Notes: generated by a model from the sequence alone, not told the origin. A stretch of DNA of 64,000 nucleotides from Streptomyces sp. NA04227 (GCF_013364195.1 NZ_CP054918.1:3213001-3277000), one strand, 5' to 3'. Numbered from the stretch's first letter, positions 18,613 to 27,161 are shown. A program made the numbers and translations.

Positions 18613-18918
18613 CTACCAGGAGGCCTTCCGGACGCCGGGAAGGTATCCGGCGTGCGCTTGCTCACGCAGCTTGACCCTGGACAGGCCGAAGGCGCCCACA
18701 TACCCGCGCGGACGCCCGTCGACGCTGTCGCGGTTGCGGTAGCGGGTGGCGCTGGCATCCCTGGGCTGAGCACGCAACTCCCGCTGGGCGGCGAGGCGTT
18801 CGGCCTCCGGGGTGCCCGGCCTGCGGATGATCTCCTTCAACTCCGCGCGCCGGGCGGCGTACCGCGCGACGATCTCGCGACGCCGGTCGTTCTTCGCGAC
18901 CTTGCTCTTCTTCGCCAT
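18613..18918 (-). CDS. rpsN: 30S ribosomal protein S14, zinc-independent paralogue
   Basis: A 101-residue S14 ([21 protein letters not shown]...[25 protein letters not shown]). It lacks the four cysteines of the zinc-binding short S14 and is the long, cysteine-free form. Such copies replace zinc-containing ribosomal proteins when zinc is scarce. Its ATG overlaps the rpmB stop by ATGA. It is part of a Zur-type island with L28, L33, L31 and S18. Confidence 0.93.
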   Translation of the reverse strand: MAKKSKVAKNDRRREIVARYAARRAELKEIIRRPGTPEAERLAAQRELRAQPRDASATRYRNRDSVDGRPRGYVGAFGLSRVKLREQAHAGYLPGVRKASW

Positions 18919-19154
18919 CAGACCCTCACTCCCCGCGCACGAATCCTGGCCACGGCCGCCTCGACACCGATGGCGTCCACGGTCTTGATCGCCCTGGCGC
19001 TGAGCCGCAGCCGGACGTAGCGGCCCTCACTGGGCAGCCAGTACCGCTTGCGCTGGACATTGGGGTCGAAGCGGCGGCTGGTGCGCCGGTGCGAGTGCGA
19101 GATGCGATTGCCGAAGCCCGGCTGGGCGCCGGTCAGCATGCAGTGGGCGGACAA
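18918..19154 (-). CDS. rpmB: 50S ribosomal protein L28, zinc-independent paralogue (TTG start)
   Basis: A 78-residue L28 beginning [31 protein letters not shown]. The normal L28 has CxxC near the N-terminus; here only one cysteine remains, so zinc binding is lost. Homology fixes the start at codon 19154-19152, which is TTG, preceded by AAGGAA five bases upstream; no ATG or GTG fits. It is translationally coupled to rpsN and transcribed away from the Zur-like box. Confidence 0.92.
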   Translation of the reverse strand: MSAHCMLTGAQPGFGNRISHSHRRTSRRFDPNVQRKRYWLPSEGRYVRLRLSARAIKTVDAIGVEAAVARIRARGVRV

Positions 19155-19234
19155 GGCGATTCCTTTCCAGTGGCGGAGGGGCCCGTGACGAAGGGGCCCG
19201 GGGAGCCCGTGACGGGGCTCTCCTTTCCTCCTAT

Positions 19235-19255
19235 TGAAAACGACGTTCATTTTCG
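19235..19255. promoter_or_regulatory. Zur-box-like operator between rpmB and rpmG
   Basis: GAAAACGACGTTCATTTTC at 19236-19254 has arms GAAAA/TTTTC and matches, from memory, the actinobacterial Zur consensus (TGAAAAnGATTTTCATTTTC type). It is the only AT-rich island in the divergent promoter between the two arms of the ribosomal-protein cluster. Zinc-loaded Zur would repress both arms. Confidence 0.8.
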
Positions 19256-19267
19256 TACACTATCCCC

Positions 19268-19432
19268 ATGGCACGCAACGAGCTCCGCCCGGTCATCAAG
19301 CTCCGCTCCACGGCGGGCACCGGCTTCACCTACGTCACCCGCAAGAACCGCCGCAACGACCCGGACCGCATGGTCCTGCGCAAGTTCGACCCGGTGGCCC
19401 GCCGCCACGTGGACTTCCGCGAAGAGCGCTGA
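19268..19432 (+). CDS. rpmG: 50S ribosomal protein L33, zinc-independent paralogue
   Basis: A 54-residue L33 ([38 protein letters not shown]). The two CxxC pairs of zinc-type L33 are absent, with no cysteine at all. It starts 13 bp after the Zur-like box, so its transcript probably has a very short leader. First gene of the rightward arm. Confidence 0.93.
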   Translation: MARNELRPVIKLRSTAGTGFTYVTRKNRRNDPDRMVLRKFDPVARRHVDFREER

Positions 19433-19496
19433 GCCCGCCCCCGGGCACTTCGCCACCAGCACCAGCACGGCACCGCAAGAACAGGAGGGCTACGAC

Positions 19497-19757
19497 ATGA
19501 AGCCCGGCATCCACCCCGCGTACGGCCCCGTCGTCTTCCGCGACCGCGCCGCCGACCACGCCTTCCTCACCCGCTCGACGGCCGCCTCGCGCACCGAGAA
19601 GACGATCGAGTGGGAGGACGGCAACACCTACCCCGTCGTCGACGTCGAGATCTCCAGCGTGAGCCACCCCTTCTACACGGGCACGGCACGCGTCCTGGAC
19701 ACGGCGGGCCGCGTGGAGCGCTTCGAGCGGCGCTACGGGCGACGCGAGCAGGGCTGA
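19497..19757 (+). CDS. rpmE2: 50S ribosomal protein L31 type B
   Basis: An 86-residue type B L31 ([28 protein letters not shown]...[26 protein letters not shown]). It lacks the zinc-binding CxxC of type A L31. The Shine-Dalgarno is AGGAGG, eight bases before ATG 19497. It replaces type A L31 under zinc limitation; expected to be co-transcribed with rpmG and the COG0523 gene. Confidence 0.93.
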   Translation: MKPGIHPAYGPVVFRDRAADHAFLTRSTAASRTEKTIEWEDGNTYPVVDVEISSVSHPFYTGTARVLDTAGRVERFERRYGRREQG

Positions 19758-19764
19758 CGGGACG

Positions 19765-20940
19765 ATGGAGAAAAACTCCGGCAGCTCCGCCAACTCCGGC
19801 CGCTCGGGCGGGCCGCCCGTCACCCTGATCGGCGGCCTGCACGCCGCCGCCCGCAAGGCGGCCGTCGAGCGTCTGCTCGCGGCCGTCCCGGGCAGCGTCG
19901 TCCTGCACCACGACCTGAGCGGCGCGGCCGAGCGCGGCACGGTGCTGCGTACGGTGCGCGACGCGGGCGGGCTCCTGTCCAGCGGCGAGACCCCGCTCGT
20001 CAACGACTGCGCCTGCTGTGCGCTGCGCGAGGACCTGGTCCCCGAACTGGACCGGCTCGGCGACGAGACGCGCCTGGCCATCGTCGAACTGTGGGACTCC
20101 GTCGAACCCAAGGCGATGGCCGAGGTGATCGCCGCCCACGGCCTGCCGATCACCTCAGTGATCACCGCCGTCGACCCCGCCCTCGTACTCCCCTGCCTCG
20201 GCAACGGCGACGACCTCGCAGAGGCGGGCCTCGCCGCGGCGGCCACCGACCAGCGCACGGTCGCCGACACCTTCGCCCGCCAGCTGGAGTACGCGCCCGT
20301 CCTCGCCCTGGCCGACTCCCCCGAGGCCGACGACGAGGACCGCGCGCTGCTCGCCCAGCTGCACCCGACCGCCCGCCAAGTGACGGTGAACAGCGGGGAG
20401 TTGGCAGCGGCGGCGTTCGGCGGAGGGCGCGGCTTCGACGTCGAGGCGGCGGCGGCCGCCCAGCATCCCGCCTGCGCGCTGCTGCCCGCCGAGGCCGACG
20501 AGGCCGGTGTCGGCACGCTGGTCTGGCGGCAGTACCGGCCCTTCCATCCACAGCGGCTGTACGCGGCCCTGGAGGACCTGACCTGCGCCGCCGCCCGCAG
20601 CCGCGGCCGGTTCTGGCTCGCCGACCGGCCGGACACGCTGCTGCACTGGGACGCGGCGGGCGGCGCGCTGTGCGTGGAGGGCGCGGGGCCTTGGCTGGCC
20701 TCACTGCCGGACGCCGCCTGGGAGTTGGTCCCGCCGGTGCGGCGCGCGGCGGCGGCCCTGGACTGGCACCCCGAACACGGCGACCGCTGCCAGCACCTCG
20801 TCTTCACCTCCCCCGGCCTCGACCGGGACGGCCTGGTCCAGGTGCTCGACTCCTGCCTGCTCACCGACGCCGAGTACGCCGCGGGCCCCGACTCCTGGCA
20901 GCGCCTCGGCTCCGCATTCGACACCCTCCTGGAGATCTGA
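19765..20940 (+). CDS. COG0523/CobW-family protein with degenerate GTPase motifs
   Basis: A 391-residue CobW-type protein of the zinc-starvation island. The metal-binding CxCC motif is present as CACC (residues 82-85, in [12 protein letters not shown]), and a CobW C-terminal domain follows ([21 protein letters not shown].. [10 protein letters not shown]). The GTPase part looks dead: the P-loop position reads [12 protein letters not shown] instead of GGxxGxGKTT, and the NKxD region reads ALADSPEA before [18 protein letters not shown]. Typical members move zinc to client enzymes using GTP. This one may bind zinc without nucleotide hydrolysis. It starts seven bases after rpmE2. Confidence 0.88.
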   Translation: MEKNSGSSANSGRSGGPPVTLIGGLHAAARKAAVERLLAAVPGSVVLHHDLSGAAERGTVLRTVRDAGGLLSSGETPLVNDCACCALREDLVPELDRLGDETRLAIVELWDSVEPKAMAEVIAAHGLPITSVITAVDPALVLPCLGNGDDLAEAGLAAAATDQRTVADTFARQLEYAPVLALADSPEADDEDRALLAQLHPTARQVTVNSGELAAAAFGGGRGFDVEAAAAAQHPACALLPAEADEAGVGTLVWRQYRPFHPQRLYAALEDLTCAAARSRGRFWLADRPDTLLHWDAAGGALCVEGAGPWLASLPDAAWELVPPVRRAAAALDWHPEHGDRCQHLVFTSPGLDRDGLVQVLDSCLLTDAEYAAGPDSWQRLGSAFDTLLEI

Positions 20941-20942
20941 CC

Positions 20943-21176
20943 ATGCCCCGCAAGACCGACCGGCGCCCGGCCAAGGCCCGCCCCAACCCGCTGGACGCGG
21001 CAGGCATCGAGTACATCGACTACAAGGACACCGACCTGCTGCGGAAGTTCATCTCCGACCGCGGAAAAATCCGCTCGCGCCGGGTGACTCGTATTACGTC
21101 GCAACAGCAGCGTCAGATGGCCCGAGCGATCAAGAACGCCCGCGAGATGGCGCTACTGCCCTACTCCTCACGGTAG
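20943..21176 (+). CDS. rpsR: 30S ribosomal protein S18, zinc-independent paralogue
   Basis: A 77-residue S18 ([53 protein letters not shown]). The CxxC and downstream Cys of the zinc-type S18 (CAFCKDK..GNCTQHQ in the main copy) are replaced by non-ligand residues. The start is two bases after the COG0523 stop, the last gene of the rightward arm; two strong hairpins follow. Confidence 0.93.
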   Translation: MPRKTDRRPAKARPNPLDAAGIEYIDYKDTDLLRKFISDRGKIRSRRVTRITSQQQRQMARAIKNAREMALLPYSSR

Positions 21177-21184
21177 TTCCCACC

Positions 21185-21251
21185 GGCCGCCTCCTCCGGC
21201 GGCCACCGATACGGCGCCCCCGTCCTCAACGGCAGCCAGGGACGGGGGCGC
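21185..21251. terminator. Two successive hairpins after rpsR
   Basis: Hairpin 1: GGCCGCC (21185-21191) with GGCGGCC (21198-21204). Hairpin 2: a perfect 12-bp stem, GCGCCCCCGTCC (21214-21225) with its complement at 21240-21251. No T-tract, as is usual in Streptomyces. Confidence 0.75.
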
Positions 21252-21436
21252 GCAGGGCCTGCGGGTTTCGTGCGTGCGGTCCACGGCAGTCGTCGCTCGG
21301 CGGCCACGTGGATGCACGAGCCCGTGGGGACGCGGCCTCTCCGGACCCGTGCTTACTGGCGACGTGGGGCGTCTCCGGGGGTTCGGGGAGGTCGTGGTTG
21401 AGCCGGGGCTTTGGGGGCTCCGGGCACGCGAACGGA

Positions 21437-21478
21437 GGGCCGTTGTCCCACACTTGGCTCGGTGTGGGGCAACGGCCC
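21437..21478. terminator. 17-bp stem terminator after the DUF397 genes
   Basis: Arms 21437-21453 and 21462-21478 (GGGCCGTTG.. / ..CAACGGCCC) pair over 17 bp with one mismatch and an 8-nt loop. It lies 30 bp beyond the DUF397 stop and can serve transcripts from both sides. Confidence 0.85.
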
Positions 21479-21507
21479 TTCTGCGCTTGAGTGTTGAGCC
21501 TCGCCGC

Positions 21508-21858
21508 TCAGGCTTCGAACTGGCCGCTCTTCAGGGCGGTTACGAAGGGGGACCAGGCGAGGGCGGTCACTACGAGGGCTGGGCCGCTGGGGTTCTTGGA
21601 GTCGCGGACGGGGACGAGGCCGGGGACCTTGTCGGCGACCTCCACGCAGTTGCCGCCGCTGCCGTTGCTGTAGCTGCTCTTCCGCCACTGCGCGGCACCC
21701 AAGAAACCCTCGGCGATCTCCACGCAGTTGCCGCCGTCACCGTTGCTGTAGGTGCTCTTTCGCCAGGTCGCGCCAGTCAAATCAATCTGAGTGCTTGTCG
21801 ACTCTCGCACCCCGGCGATCCAGGCTTCGCGAAACAGTAGGGCTCCGGTCTCCGACAT
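21508..21858 (-). CDS. Tandem-duplicated DUF397 protein
   Basis: A 116-residue protein in which the DUF397 front half occurs twice: TWRKSTYSNGDGGNCVEIAEG (residues about 31-51), then QWRKSSYSNGSGGNCVEVADK, followed by a single back half VPVRDSKNPSGPALVVTALAW. Its 3' part is almost identical to the neighbouring 71-residue DUF397 gene (151 of 157 bases), so it arose by local duplication and unequal crossing-over. It is the last gene behind the XRE regulator. Confidence 0.82.
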   Translation of the reverse strand: MSETGALLFREAWIAGVRESTSTQIDLTGATWRKSTYSNGDGGNCVEIAEGFLGAAQWRKSSYSNGSGGNCVEVADKVPGLVPVRDSKNPSGPALVVTALAWSPFVTALKSGQFEA

Positions 21859-22076
21859 GCGGGGCCTCTCTTGGCTCTGGGCGGGCCTTTCGTCCGTCAG
21901 CCTGCGAACTGGCCTGCCTTCAGGGCGGTTACGAAGGGGGACCAGGCGAGGGCAGTCAGTACGAGGGCTGGGCCGCTGGGGTTCTTGGAGTCGCGGACGG
22001 GGACGAGGCCGGGGACCTTGTCGGCGACCTCCACGCAGTCGCCACCGTCGCCGTTGCTGTAGCTGCTCTTCCGCCA
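21531..22076. repeat. Pair of 157-bp direct repeats
   Basis: 21531-21687 and 21920-22076 are 157-bp direct repeats offset by 389 bp with about six mismatches. A third partial copy (about 21715-21790) matches 22024-22108. They are the DUF397 coding duplications. Confidence 0.88.
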
Positions 22077-22112
22077 GGTCGCGCCAGTCAAATCAATCTG
22101 GGTGCTTGCCAT
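21897..22112 (-). CDS. DUF397 domain protein
   Basis: A 71-residue DUF397 protein (TWRKSSYSNGDGGDCVEVADKVPGLVPVRDSKNPSGPALVLTALAWSPF). ATG 22112 lies inside the end of the XRE gene (20-bp overlap, different frame), so it is coupled to the regulator. It is the normal single-domain partner of the XRE/DUF5753 protein. Confidence 0.85.
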   Translation of the reverse strand: MASTQIDLTGATWRKSSYSNGDGGDCVEVADKVPGLVPVRDSKNPSGPALVLTALAWSPFVTALKAGQFAG

Positions 22113-22944
22113 TTCGATAGTCCTCTGCCGCAGACTCGATCATCGCCAGGGACGCCTCCGGTGACAGTGCAGCGGCCCTGAGCCGATCGTATGCCTTCTG
22201 ATACTGGGCGACGAGGGCTGGATCGTCGATCGGAAGTCCGTGATAGGCGCCTTCCGTATAGACGACGTCCGGGGCGTCCGCGAACGTCATGAGCTTGAGC
22301 TGCAAGGTCATAAACGGGCGAGTAGCAGCGTTCCACTCCAGCAGTTGCGGAACGATCCGACGCCGCTGCGCAAGTGCGGCGATCCGCTCCAACTGCTCCG
22401 CCATCTCTGCCGGTGGCAGCAACGGCACGCTGAGCAGGGAAGCGTGCAGGATCACCCAGTACTCGGGGCGCCTCAGGTTATCGAAAAGCTTCGCCCGTTC
22501 GATGCGGGAACTGACCTTGGCCTCGACCTCTTCAGGCAGGTCGAGCGGATGCGTCACATGGATGACCGCCTGTGCGTACGCCTTCGTCTGCAACAGCCCA
22601 GGAATCAGAGACGGATTCCACTCCTCGATGGTCAAAGCCCGGGTTTCCAACTCGGCAATGGCCGCGAAGTACGCAGCATGCGCCCCCTTCTTCGCCTTGC
22701 GTACGTCCTCGCACCGCCGCTCGAAGAAGCCGTCCGTCTTCAGTACCCGGTCCACATGGCAGGCCAGGTCCTCCGGCATCCGGCGCTGACCAAGTTCGAT
22801 CTCGCTCATGTAGCTGACGCCGTAATAGCTACCCGCCACCAGTTGTTTCAGCGTCAGCCCCGCAGCCTCCCGCTTGTACCGAAGCTCCTTGCCGTAGAAC
22901 TCCGGGACGCTGGCGGACCCGTCAATGTCCTTGCGTACGGCCAT
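22093..22944 (-). CDS. XRE-family HTH regulator with DUF5753 domain
   Basis: A 283-residue regulator: XRE domain around residues 18-70 (YGKELRYKREAAGLTLKQLVAGSYYGVSYMSEIELGQR), DUF5753 domain from about 95 (NPSLIPGLLQTKAYAQAVIHV.. KLFDNLRRPEYWVILHASLL). I chose ATG 22944 because the family starts shortly before the HTH; the longer upstream frame is not conserved-looking. It heads a regulator-DUF397-DUF397 operon and is divergent from a small ORF and an HATPase gene. Confidence 0.9.
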   Translation of the reverse strand: MAVRKDIDGSASVPEFYGKELRYKREAAGLTLKQLVAGSYYGVSYMSEIELGQRRMPEDLACHVDRVLKTDGFFERRCEDVRKAKKGAHAAYFAAIAELETRALTIEEWNPSLIPGLLQTKAYAQAVIHVTHPLDLPEEVEAKVSSRIERAKLFDNLRRPEYWVILHASLLSVPLLPPAEMAEQLERIAALAQRRRIVPQLLEWNAATRPFMTLQLKLMTFADAPDVVYTEGAYHGLPIDDPALVAQYQKAYDRLRAAALSPEASLAMIESAAEDYRNGKHPD

Positions 22945-23055
22945 GGTTGTGCCCGCCTTCCGCGATACGCGCTGTGGACCAGAAAGCCCTTCCAGACTAC
23001 GCACCGTCACGGCACCGTGTAATCGGATCGTCACGGAAAGACAGGAAGGCTCCCC

Positions 23056-23322
23056 ATGCAACTCCCCTGCCCCAACCCCCGCTGCACCTGCGGCCTGACA
23101 CCCACCGGTCGCCCGGCTGCCGACGACGCCACCCTGATCGCCGAAGAGTTGCGGGAGGCACTGGCCGCGCACGGCATCGTGCTTCCCTCGCTCGGCGTCG
23201 ACCTCGTCACCTTCGCGAGCACGAGTCCGGAACACCGCGCCGGGCTGGTCACCCTCGGGCGCTGCAACCTCGGTACGGCTCGCGCGCTCACCACCGTGCT
23301 GCGTAAGGCGGCCGAGGGGTGA
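23056..23322 (+). CDS. Small conserved-type hypothetical protein
   Basis: An 88-residue protein with three cysteines in its first 12 residues (LPCPNPRCTCGL), a helical region (TLIAEELREALAAHGI) and a basic C-terminus. ATG 23056 follows AGGAAGG. Its stop overlaps the start of the HATPase gene (TGATG), so the two are coupled. I cannot assign a function; the CxnCxC N-terminus could bind metal. Confidence 0.7.
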   Translation: MQLPCPNPRCTCGLTPTGRPAADDATLIAEELREALAAHGIVLPSLGVDLVTFASTSPEHRAGLVTLGRCNLGTARALTTVLRKAAEG

Positions 23323-23819
23323 TGCGGACGCGGGAACCCGTACAGGAGACGGGCGTTGGGAACGAGGCAACCGAACGGACGCTTCTGGAGCGGGAGTTCG
23401 CTGCCGCTCCCGAGGCGGTCGGGGAGCTGCGGCAGGCGGTGCGGGCCGTGGTCGGTGCGGGCTGCGACGCCGAGCTGTGCGTCAGTGAGCTGGTGACCAA
23501 TGTGATTACGCACGTCGGTGCCGGGACCGTCGTTTCGCTGTGTGTGACGGCTCGCCGCGGCGGGTGCATCCGGGTGGCTCTGACCGATCCGGACCCGCAG
23601 CGGTGGCCCGTCCTGCGACGAGCCACCGACGACGAGGAGTCCGGCCGCGGGCTCGCCCTGCTCGACGCGATCGCCCGGCGGTGGGGTGTGGAGCAGGGCG
23701 CACACAGCAAAACGGTGTGGTGCGAACTCCAGGGCGCGGGACTGGGCATGCGCACGGTCTCGGGCACAGGCACAAGCCCGTCGGTTATGGGACGGGGGTC
23801 GTCACGAAACCGCCCATGA
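23322..23819 (+). CDS. ATP-binding protein, anti-sigma factor-like HATPase_c_2
   Basis: A 165-residue GHKL ATPase of the RsbW-like, stand-alone type. The N-box is CVSELVTNVITHVGAG, a DxxP region reads VALTDPDPQRWP and the G2 region is ESGRGLALLDAIARRWGVE. A GTG three bases upstream (23319) is an alternative start. With the 88-residue gene it forms the divergent arm of the second XRE/DUF397 cassette, mirroring the first cassette at 14.8-17.0 kb. Confidence 0.86.
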   Translation: MRTREPVQETGVGNEATERTLLEREFAAAPEAVGELRQAVRAVVGAGCDAELCVSELVTNVITHVGAGTVVSLCVTARRGGCIRVALTDPDPQRWPVLRRATDDEESGRGLALLDAIARRWGVEQGAHSKTVWCELQGAGLGMRTVSGTGTSPSVMGRGSSRNRP

Positions 23820-24144
23820 GCACCTCGGCCCGCGGGGCGGGAAGGCGCGGACACGCCCAGCGCCCTCCCTCCACCGCGATCGGCTCCCCTCCCCCCTCTC
23901 CGCTCCCCCCACCTCAACTCCGAATTCCGCCAAAGGTCTTGACCTCAGTCGCTCCAGTCACCAGAGTCTGACGTCAGCTAAAGCCCTTGAGTTCCCTTTC
24001 AAGGATTTCTGTCCGATCCGATGCACTATGCGCGGCATTCCGTACCTTGCCGCGCAGTGCCGGAAGCGGCGCACGGACGGGCCAACCGCCCCTGCCGCAC
24101 CGCGAGTTGAAACCACCGAAACGAGAACGAGTAGGAGAACACCG
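23820..24144. other. Promoter region of the GH18 gene
   Basis: A 325-bp gap. It holds TTGACC at 23938-23943 as a possible -35 box and a dyad CCTTGA-N8-TCAAGG (23985-24004). No gene is seen. Confidence 0.45.
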
Positions 24145-25119
24145 ATGAAGCTGACCCCCCTCCGCCTGCTGGCGGCGGCTTCGGTGACCCTGGGATCACT
24201 GCTCCTGTCCCCCGCGCATGCCAGGGCGGACGAGACCGGCGGCGACCGGTCGGCGCCCGTCGCGGACAGGACCGAGAACACAGCCGAAGGCAAGGCCGAC
24301 GCCGAGCCCGAGACCGTCTCGTACTTCCGGGTCTGGCGCGACAAGGCGTACAACGCCTCCAACACCACGTCCATGGCCGAACTCCCCAAGGATGTCGACG
24401 TGGCGATCGCCTTCGGCGCCTTCGACTCCGAGGGGTTCAAGTCCGCGCTGGGCAAGACGTACGTCCCCAAGCTTCACGAGCAGGGGACCAAGGTCATCTC
24501 CAGTGTCTTCGTGGACGAGTTGCTGAACGACGACTTCGCGAACGACGACGCGGGGCACAAGGCCCTTGCCGACAAGATCCTTGAGGAGAAGGTCACCCCG
24601 TTCGGACTGGACGGTATTGACATCGATGTCGAGAGGAATCTGGACGCCGACCAGCTGAAGCAGGCCACCGGCGTCTACAAGGCACTTCGCGAGAAGCTCG
24701 GCCCGGACAAGATCCTCTACTACGACACCAACATGGACGGCGAGCACCCGCTCTTCAAGAACGTCGCCTCACTCACGGACCGGGTGCTCCTCCAGGCCTA
24801 CGGAAGGGACGTCTCCAGCCTCCAGGGCACCTGGGAGACCTTCGCTCCGCGCATCGACTCCGCCAAGTTCTTGATCGGCTTCAGCTTCTACGAGGAGAAC
24901 TCCGACGCCGACGGGAACAGGTGGTACGACACCGAGACGCCCTTCGAGAAGAGCCGGGCGTACGCCTACGCGAAGTGGCAGCCCTCGGGGGCCCAGAAGG
25001 GCGGCCTGTTCTCCTACGCGGTCGACCGTGACGGTGTCGCCGAGGGCGACAACGACCTGCATCCGACCACCTACGAATGGACGAAGAACCTCGCGGCGGT
25101 GATGGCGGAGGCCAAGTAG
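24145..25119 (+). CDS. Secreted GH18 endo-beta-N-acetylglucosaminidase (EndoH-like)
   Basis: A 324-residue secreted glycosidase. The signal peptide covers about residues 1-29 (LLAAASVTLGSLLLSPAHARA). The GH18 catalytic motif DxxDxDxE is complete as GLDGIDIDVERN, with the glutamate as acid/base. The domain architecture and the ..VISSVFVDELLNDDFAND.. and KILYYDTNMDG stretches fit EndoH-type enzymes that cleave the chitobiose core of N-glycans. ATG 24145 follows GTAGGAG. Monocistronic. Confidence 0.88.
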   Translation: MKLTPLRLLAAASVTLGSLLLSPAHARADETGGDRSAPVADRTENTAEGKADAEPETVSYFRVWRDKAYNASNTTSMAELPKDVDVAIAFGAFDSEGFKSALGKTYVPKLHEQGTKVISSVFVDELLNDDFANDDAGHKALADKILEEKVTPFGLDGIDIDVERNLDADQLKQATGVYKALREKLGPDKILYYDTNMDGEHPLFKNVASLTDRVLLQAYGRDVSSLQGTWETFAPRIDSAKFLIGFSFYEENSDADGNRWYDTETPFEKSRAYAYAKWQPSGAQKGGLFSYAVDRDGVAEGDNDLHPTTYEWTKNLAAVMAEAK

Positions 25120-25240
25120 TCCCAGCAGGGACGGGTATCGGGCGGGTATCGGGCGGGCGGCCCCCCGGTACCCGTCCAGCGCTCCTCCGGTACCCGCCCA
25201 ACTGCCAAGCCGCCCAGCCGACTTCGCCGGACCCGCGGCC

Positions 25241-26617
25241 CTATCGACGCCGACACCCCCGCCCGGACTCCCCCAACTCCCCCTTCGCAGGCCGCAAAGC
25301 CGCCCGCTCCGCCGCCTCCGCGCCCTGCTCCCAGCCCGCCAGGTCACTCACGCCGCGCACCCTCGTCGTCACCGTCTCCGGGAACATCTCCTCGGTGCGG
25401 CCGCTGACGGCGAGGTCGCGGGTGGCCAGGACCGGCAGCAACTCGCCTTGCTCGCGGGTGACTTGGTCGGCCACCGCCGCCAGCCGGTCGCCGATGTGCT
25501 GGGCGTAGGCGGCGAGGAAGGACTGGCGGAAGGTCTTGGTGCGTTTGCGCCCCGCCTGGCGCTGGGCGGCCTCGGCCTTGGTCATCGCGGAGTGGGCCTG
25601 GACCAGGAGGGAGGTGTACAGGAGTTCCACCGCTTCCAGGTCCGGCTCGAAACCGACCACGGTGGAGAAGCCGAGCGCACTGTTCCAGACAGCGCGGCAG
25701 CGGTTGGCGGTGGCGACGGCGTCCAGGAGGACCGCCTTGGCCGTCTCGTAGGGGGCGTCGACCCCGATCCGGCAGGCGGCCGGCTGATCGGGGGCCGGGC
25801 GGCCGGCGGCCAGTACCGCCTCGTCGACACTGTGCCGCGCCATCAGCTCCTGCGCCTTCGCGCTGAGCGCCTCGGCCTCCTCCGGATAGGGCGTCGCCTC
25901 CGCCTTGGCGAGCAACGCCCTTATCCGCGCGAGCATTTTGGGCTCCCCGGGCACCGGCGCCGTCGACTTCTCGCCGGGCACCGGGCCGACCGGTCCGAGA
26001 CGGGGCAGCCGGTTCAGCAACCGGTACAGCTCCAGGACGAGGGTCGCGCGGGAGAAGCGGTCGAGGGCGGGGCCGGGGCTCGCCTTCCTCTTCCCGGAGC
26101 CGTCCCGGCTCCCCTTCCCGGAGCCGTCCCGGCTCCCCTTTCCGGAGCCGTCCCGGCCGCGCCGCGACCGCTTCCGCGGACCCTCCGAGGGCCCGTACTC
26201 CCCCGGCAGTACGGGCTCCGCCTCCCCCTGAAGTACGGGGTCCACCTCCCCCGGAAGTACGGGGTCCGCTAGTTCGGCCAGAGATGCCATCTGCTCCGGC
26301 CAACGATGCGGGAGGGCGTGACCGTAGCGCCTCGTTTCGGTCAGGATCAGAGCTGCCACCTGGCGCACGTGGTCCTCCGACAGTCGGTTGCGAACCAGCC
26401 GTACGAGATCCGCGGGCTGCCAGCCGTGCTGCCAGGCGCGGCGTACGAATTCCTCGCCGCGGCCGGTGAGTTCGGTGTCGCAGGCGGGATCGGCGGCCAG
26501 CATCGAGGCTGCCGCGTCCAGGGCGGCGTCCACGGCGGCGTTCGTGCCGTGGACGGTGTCGGCGTCGGGGGCGAGGGCCGTCGCGAGAGCGCGGTCGACT
26601 GTCGAGTGCTGAGGCAT
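25241..26617 (-). CDS. DUF2786 domain protein
   Basis: A 458-residue protein. DUF2786 is recognisable from KMLARIRALLAKAEATPYPEEAEALSAKAQELMARHSVDEAVL. A second conserved region at the C-terminus carries WNSALGFSTVVGFEPDLEAVELLYTSLL and RQSFLAAYAQHIGDRLA. The middle has low-complexity repeats: PVLPGE/PVLQGE units and GSGKGSRD units from a 24-bp DNA repeat. ATG 26617 begins MPQHSTVDRALATAL, the usual N-terminus. Function unknown; similar proteins occur in phages and actinobacterial chromosomes. Confidence 0.8.
   Translation of the reverse strand: MPQHSTVDRALATALAPDADTVHGTNAAVDAALDAAASMLAADPACDTELTGRGEEFVRRAWQHGWQPADLVRLVRNRLSEDHVRQVAALILTETRRYGHALPHRWPEQMASLAELADPVLPGEVDPVLQGEAEPVLPGEYGPSEGPRKRSRRGRDGSGKGSRDGSGKGSRDGSGKRKASPGPALDRFSRATLVLELYRLLNRLPRLGPVGPVPGEKSTAPVPGEPKMLARIRALLAKAEATPYPEEAEALSAKAQELMARHSVDEAVLAAGRPAPDQPAACRIGVDAPYETAKAVLLDAVATANRCRAVWNSALGFSTVVGFEPDLEAVELLYTSLLVQAHSAMTKAEAAQRQAGRKRTKTFRQSFLAAYAQHIGDRLAAVADQVTREQGELLPVLATRDLAVSGRTEEMFPETVTTRVRGVSDLAGWEQGAEAAERAALRPAKGELGESGRGCRRR
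26095..26159. repeat. 24-bp in-frame tandem repeat (about 2.7 copies)
   Basis: Units 26095-26118, 26119-26142 and a partial third, nearly identical (CGGAGCCGTCCCGGCTCCCC core). They encode GSGKGSRD repeats in the DUF2786 protein and add or remove eight residues per unit without a frame change. Confidence 0.85.
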
Positions 26618-27161
26618 GGTCCTGGGCGAGGCGGTCGAAGAGCGGTAACCGGTATGGACGGGGAGAGAGAAGGGCGAGAGCGGGGACTGGGACGGAGTCG
26701 GGAACAGACGCACTGGGCGACAGCCCGGAGCCTACGGCCAGGCGGGCGGTTCGTCCGTGGCGGGCCGTGTCGCGCGGGCGCGCGTCGCCCGGCGGGACGC
26801 GGTCACACCTCACACCGCTCCGCGTGACAAAGCTCACGCGGTGACGAAGGGGGCAGAGGAAACCTCTTGCCTCAACTCAGCCCATATCGGCGGTACTTCG
26901 ACGCGTAAGCGGTGTGACTGGCGGGGAGTGCGTACTCGGCGGGAACCGGAACCTCCGCTAGGCCGCAGGAGCCAGGTGGCACGCGAGACCAAAACTCAAC
27001 GCGTGTACACTTTTAGACCTCAGTACTTGCACATTCAGGCCTGCGGGCACCACGGCCCGTCCGGGTCCTCGGGATGTGGAACCGTGCTTCTCATGCGGAA
27101 CCGCGCTCGTGGCGGCGCGGACCGGCCGGTCGGACACGCCGGTCACCATTGGAGGGTTCTC
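26618..27161. other. Long 5' region of the MFS pump gene
   Basis: About 540 bp. AT-richer segments at 26860-26905 and 26990-27040 (TACACTTTTAGACC, AGTACTTGCACATTC) may hold the promoter. A GACCGGC/GCCGGTC hairpin (27119-27144) lies just before the Shine-Dalgarno GGAGGG (27151-27156). The frame remains open through this region but has no coding character I would defend. Confidence 0.4.
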
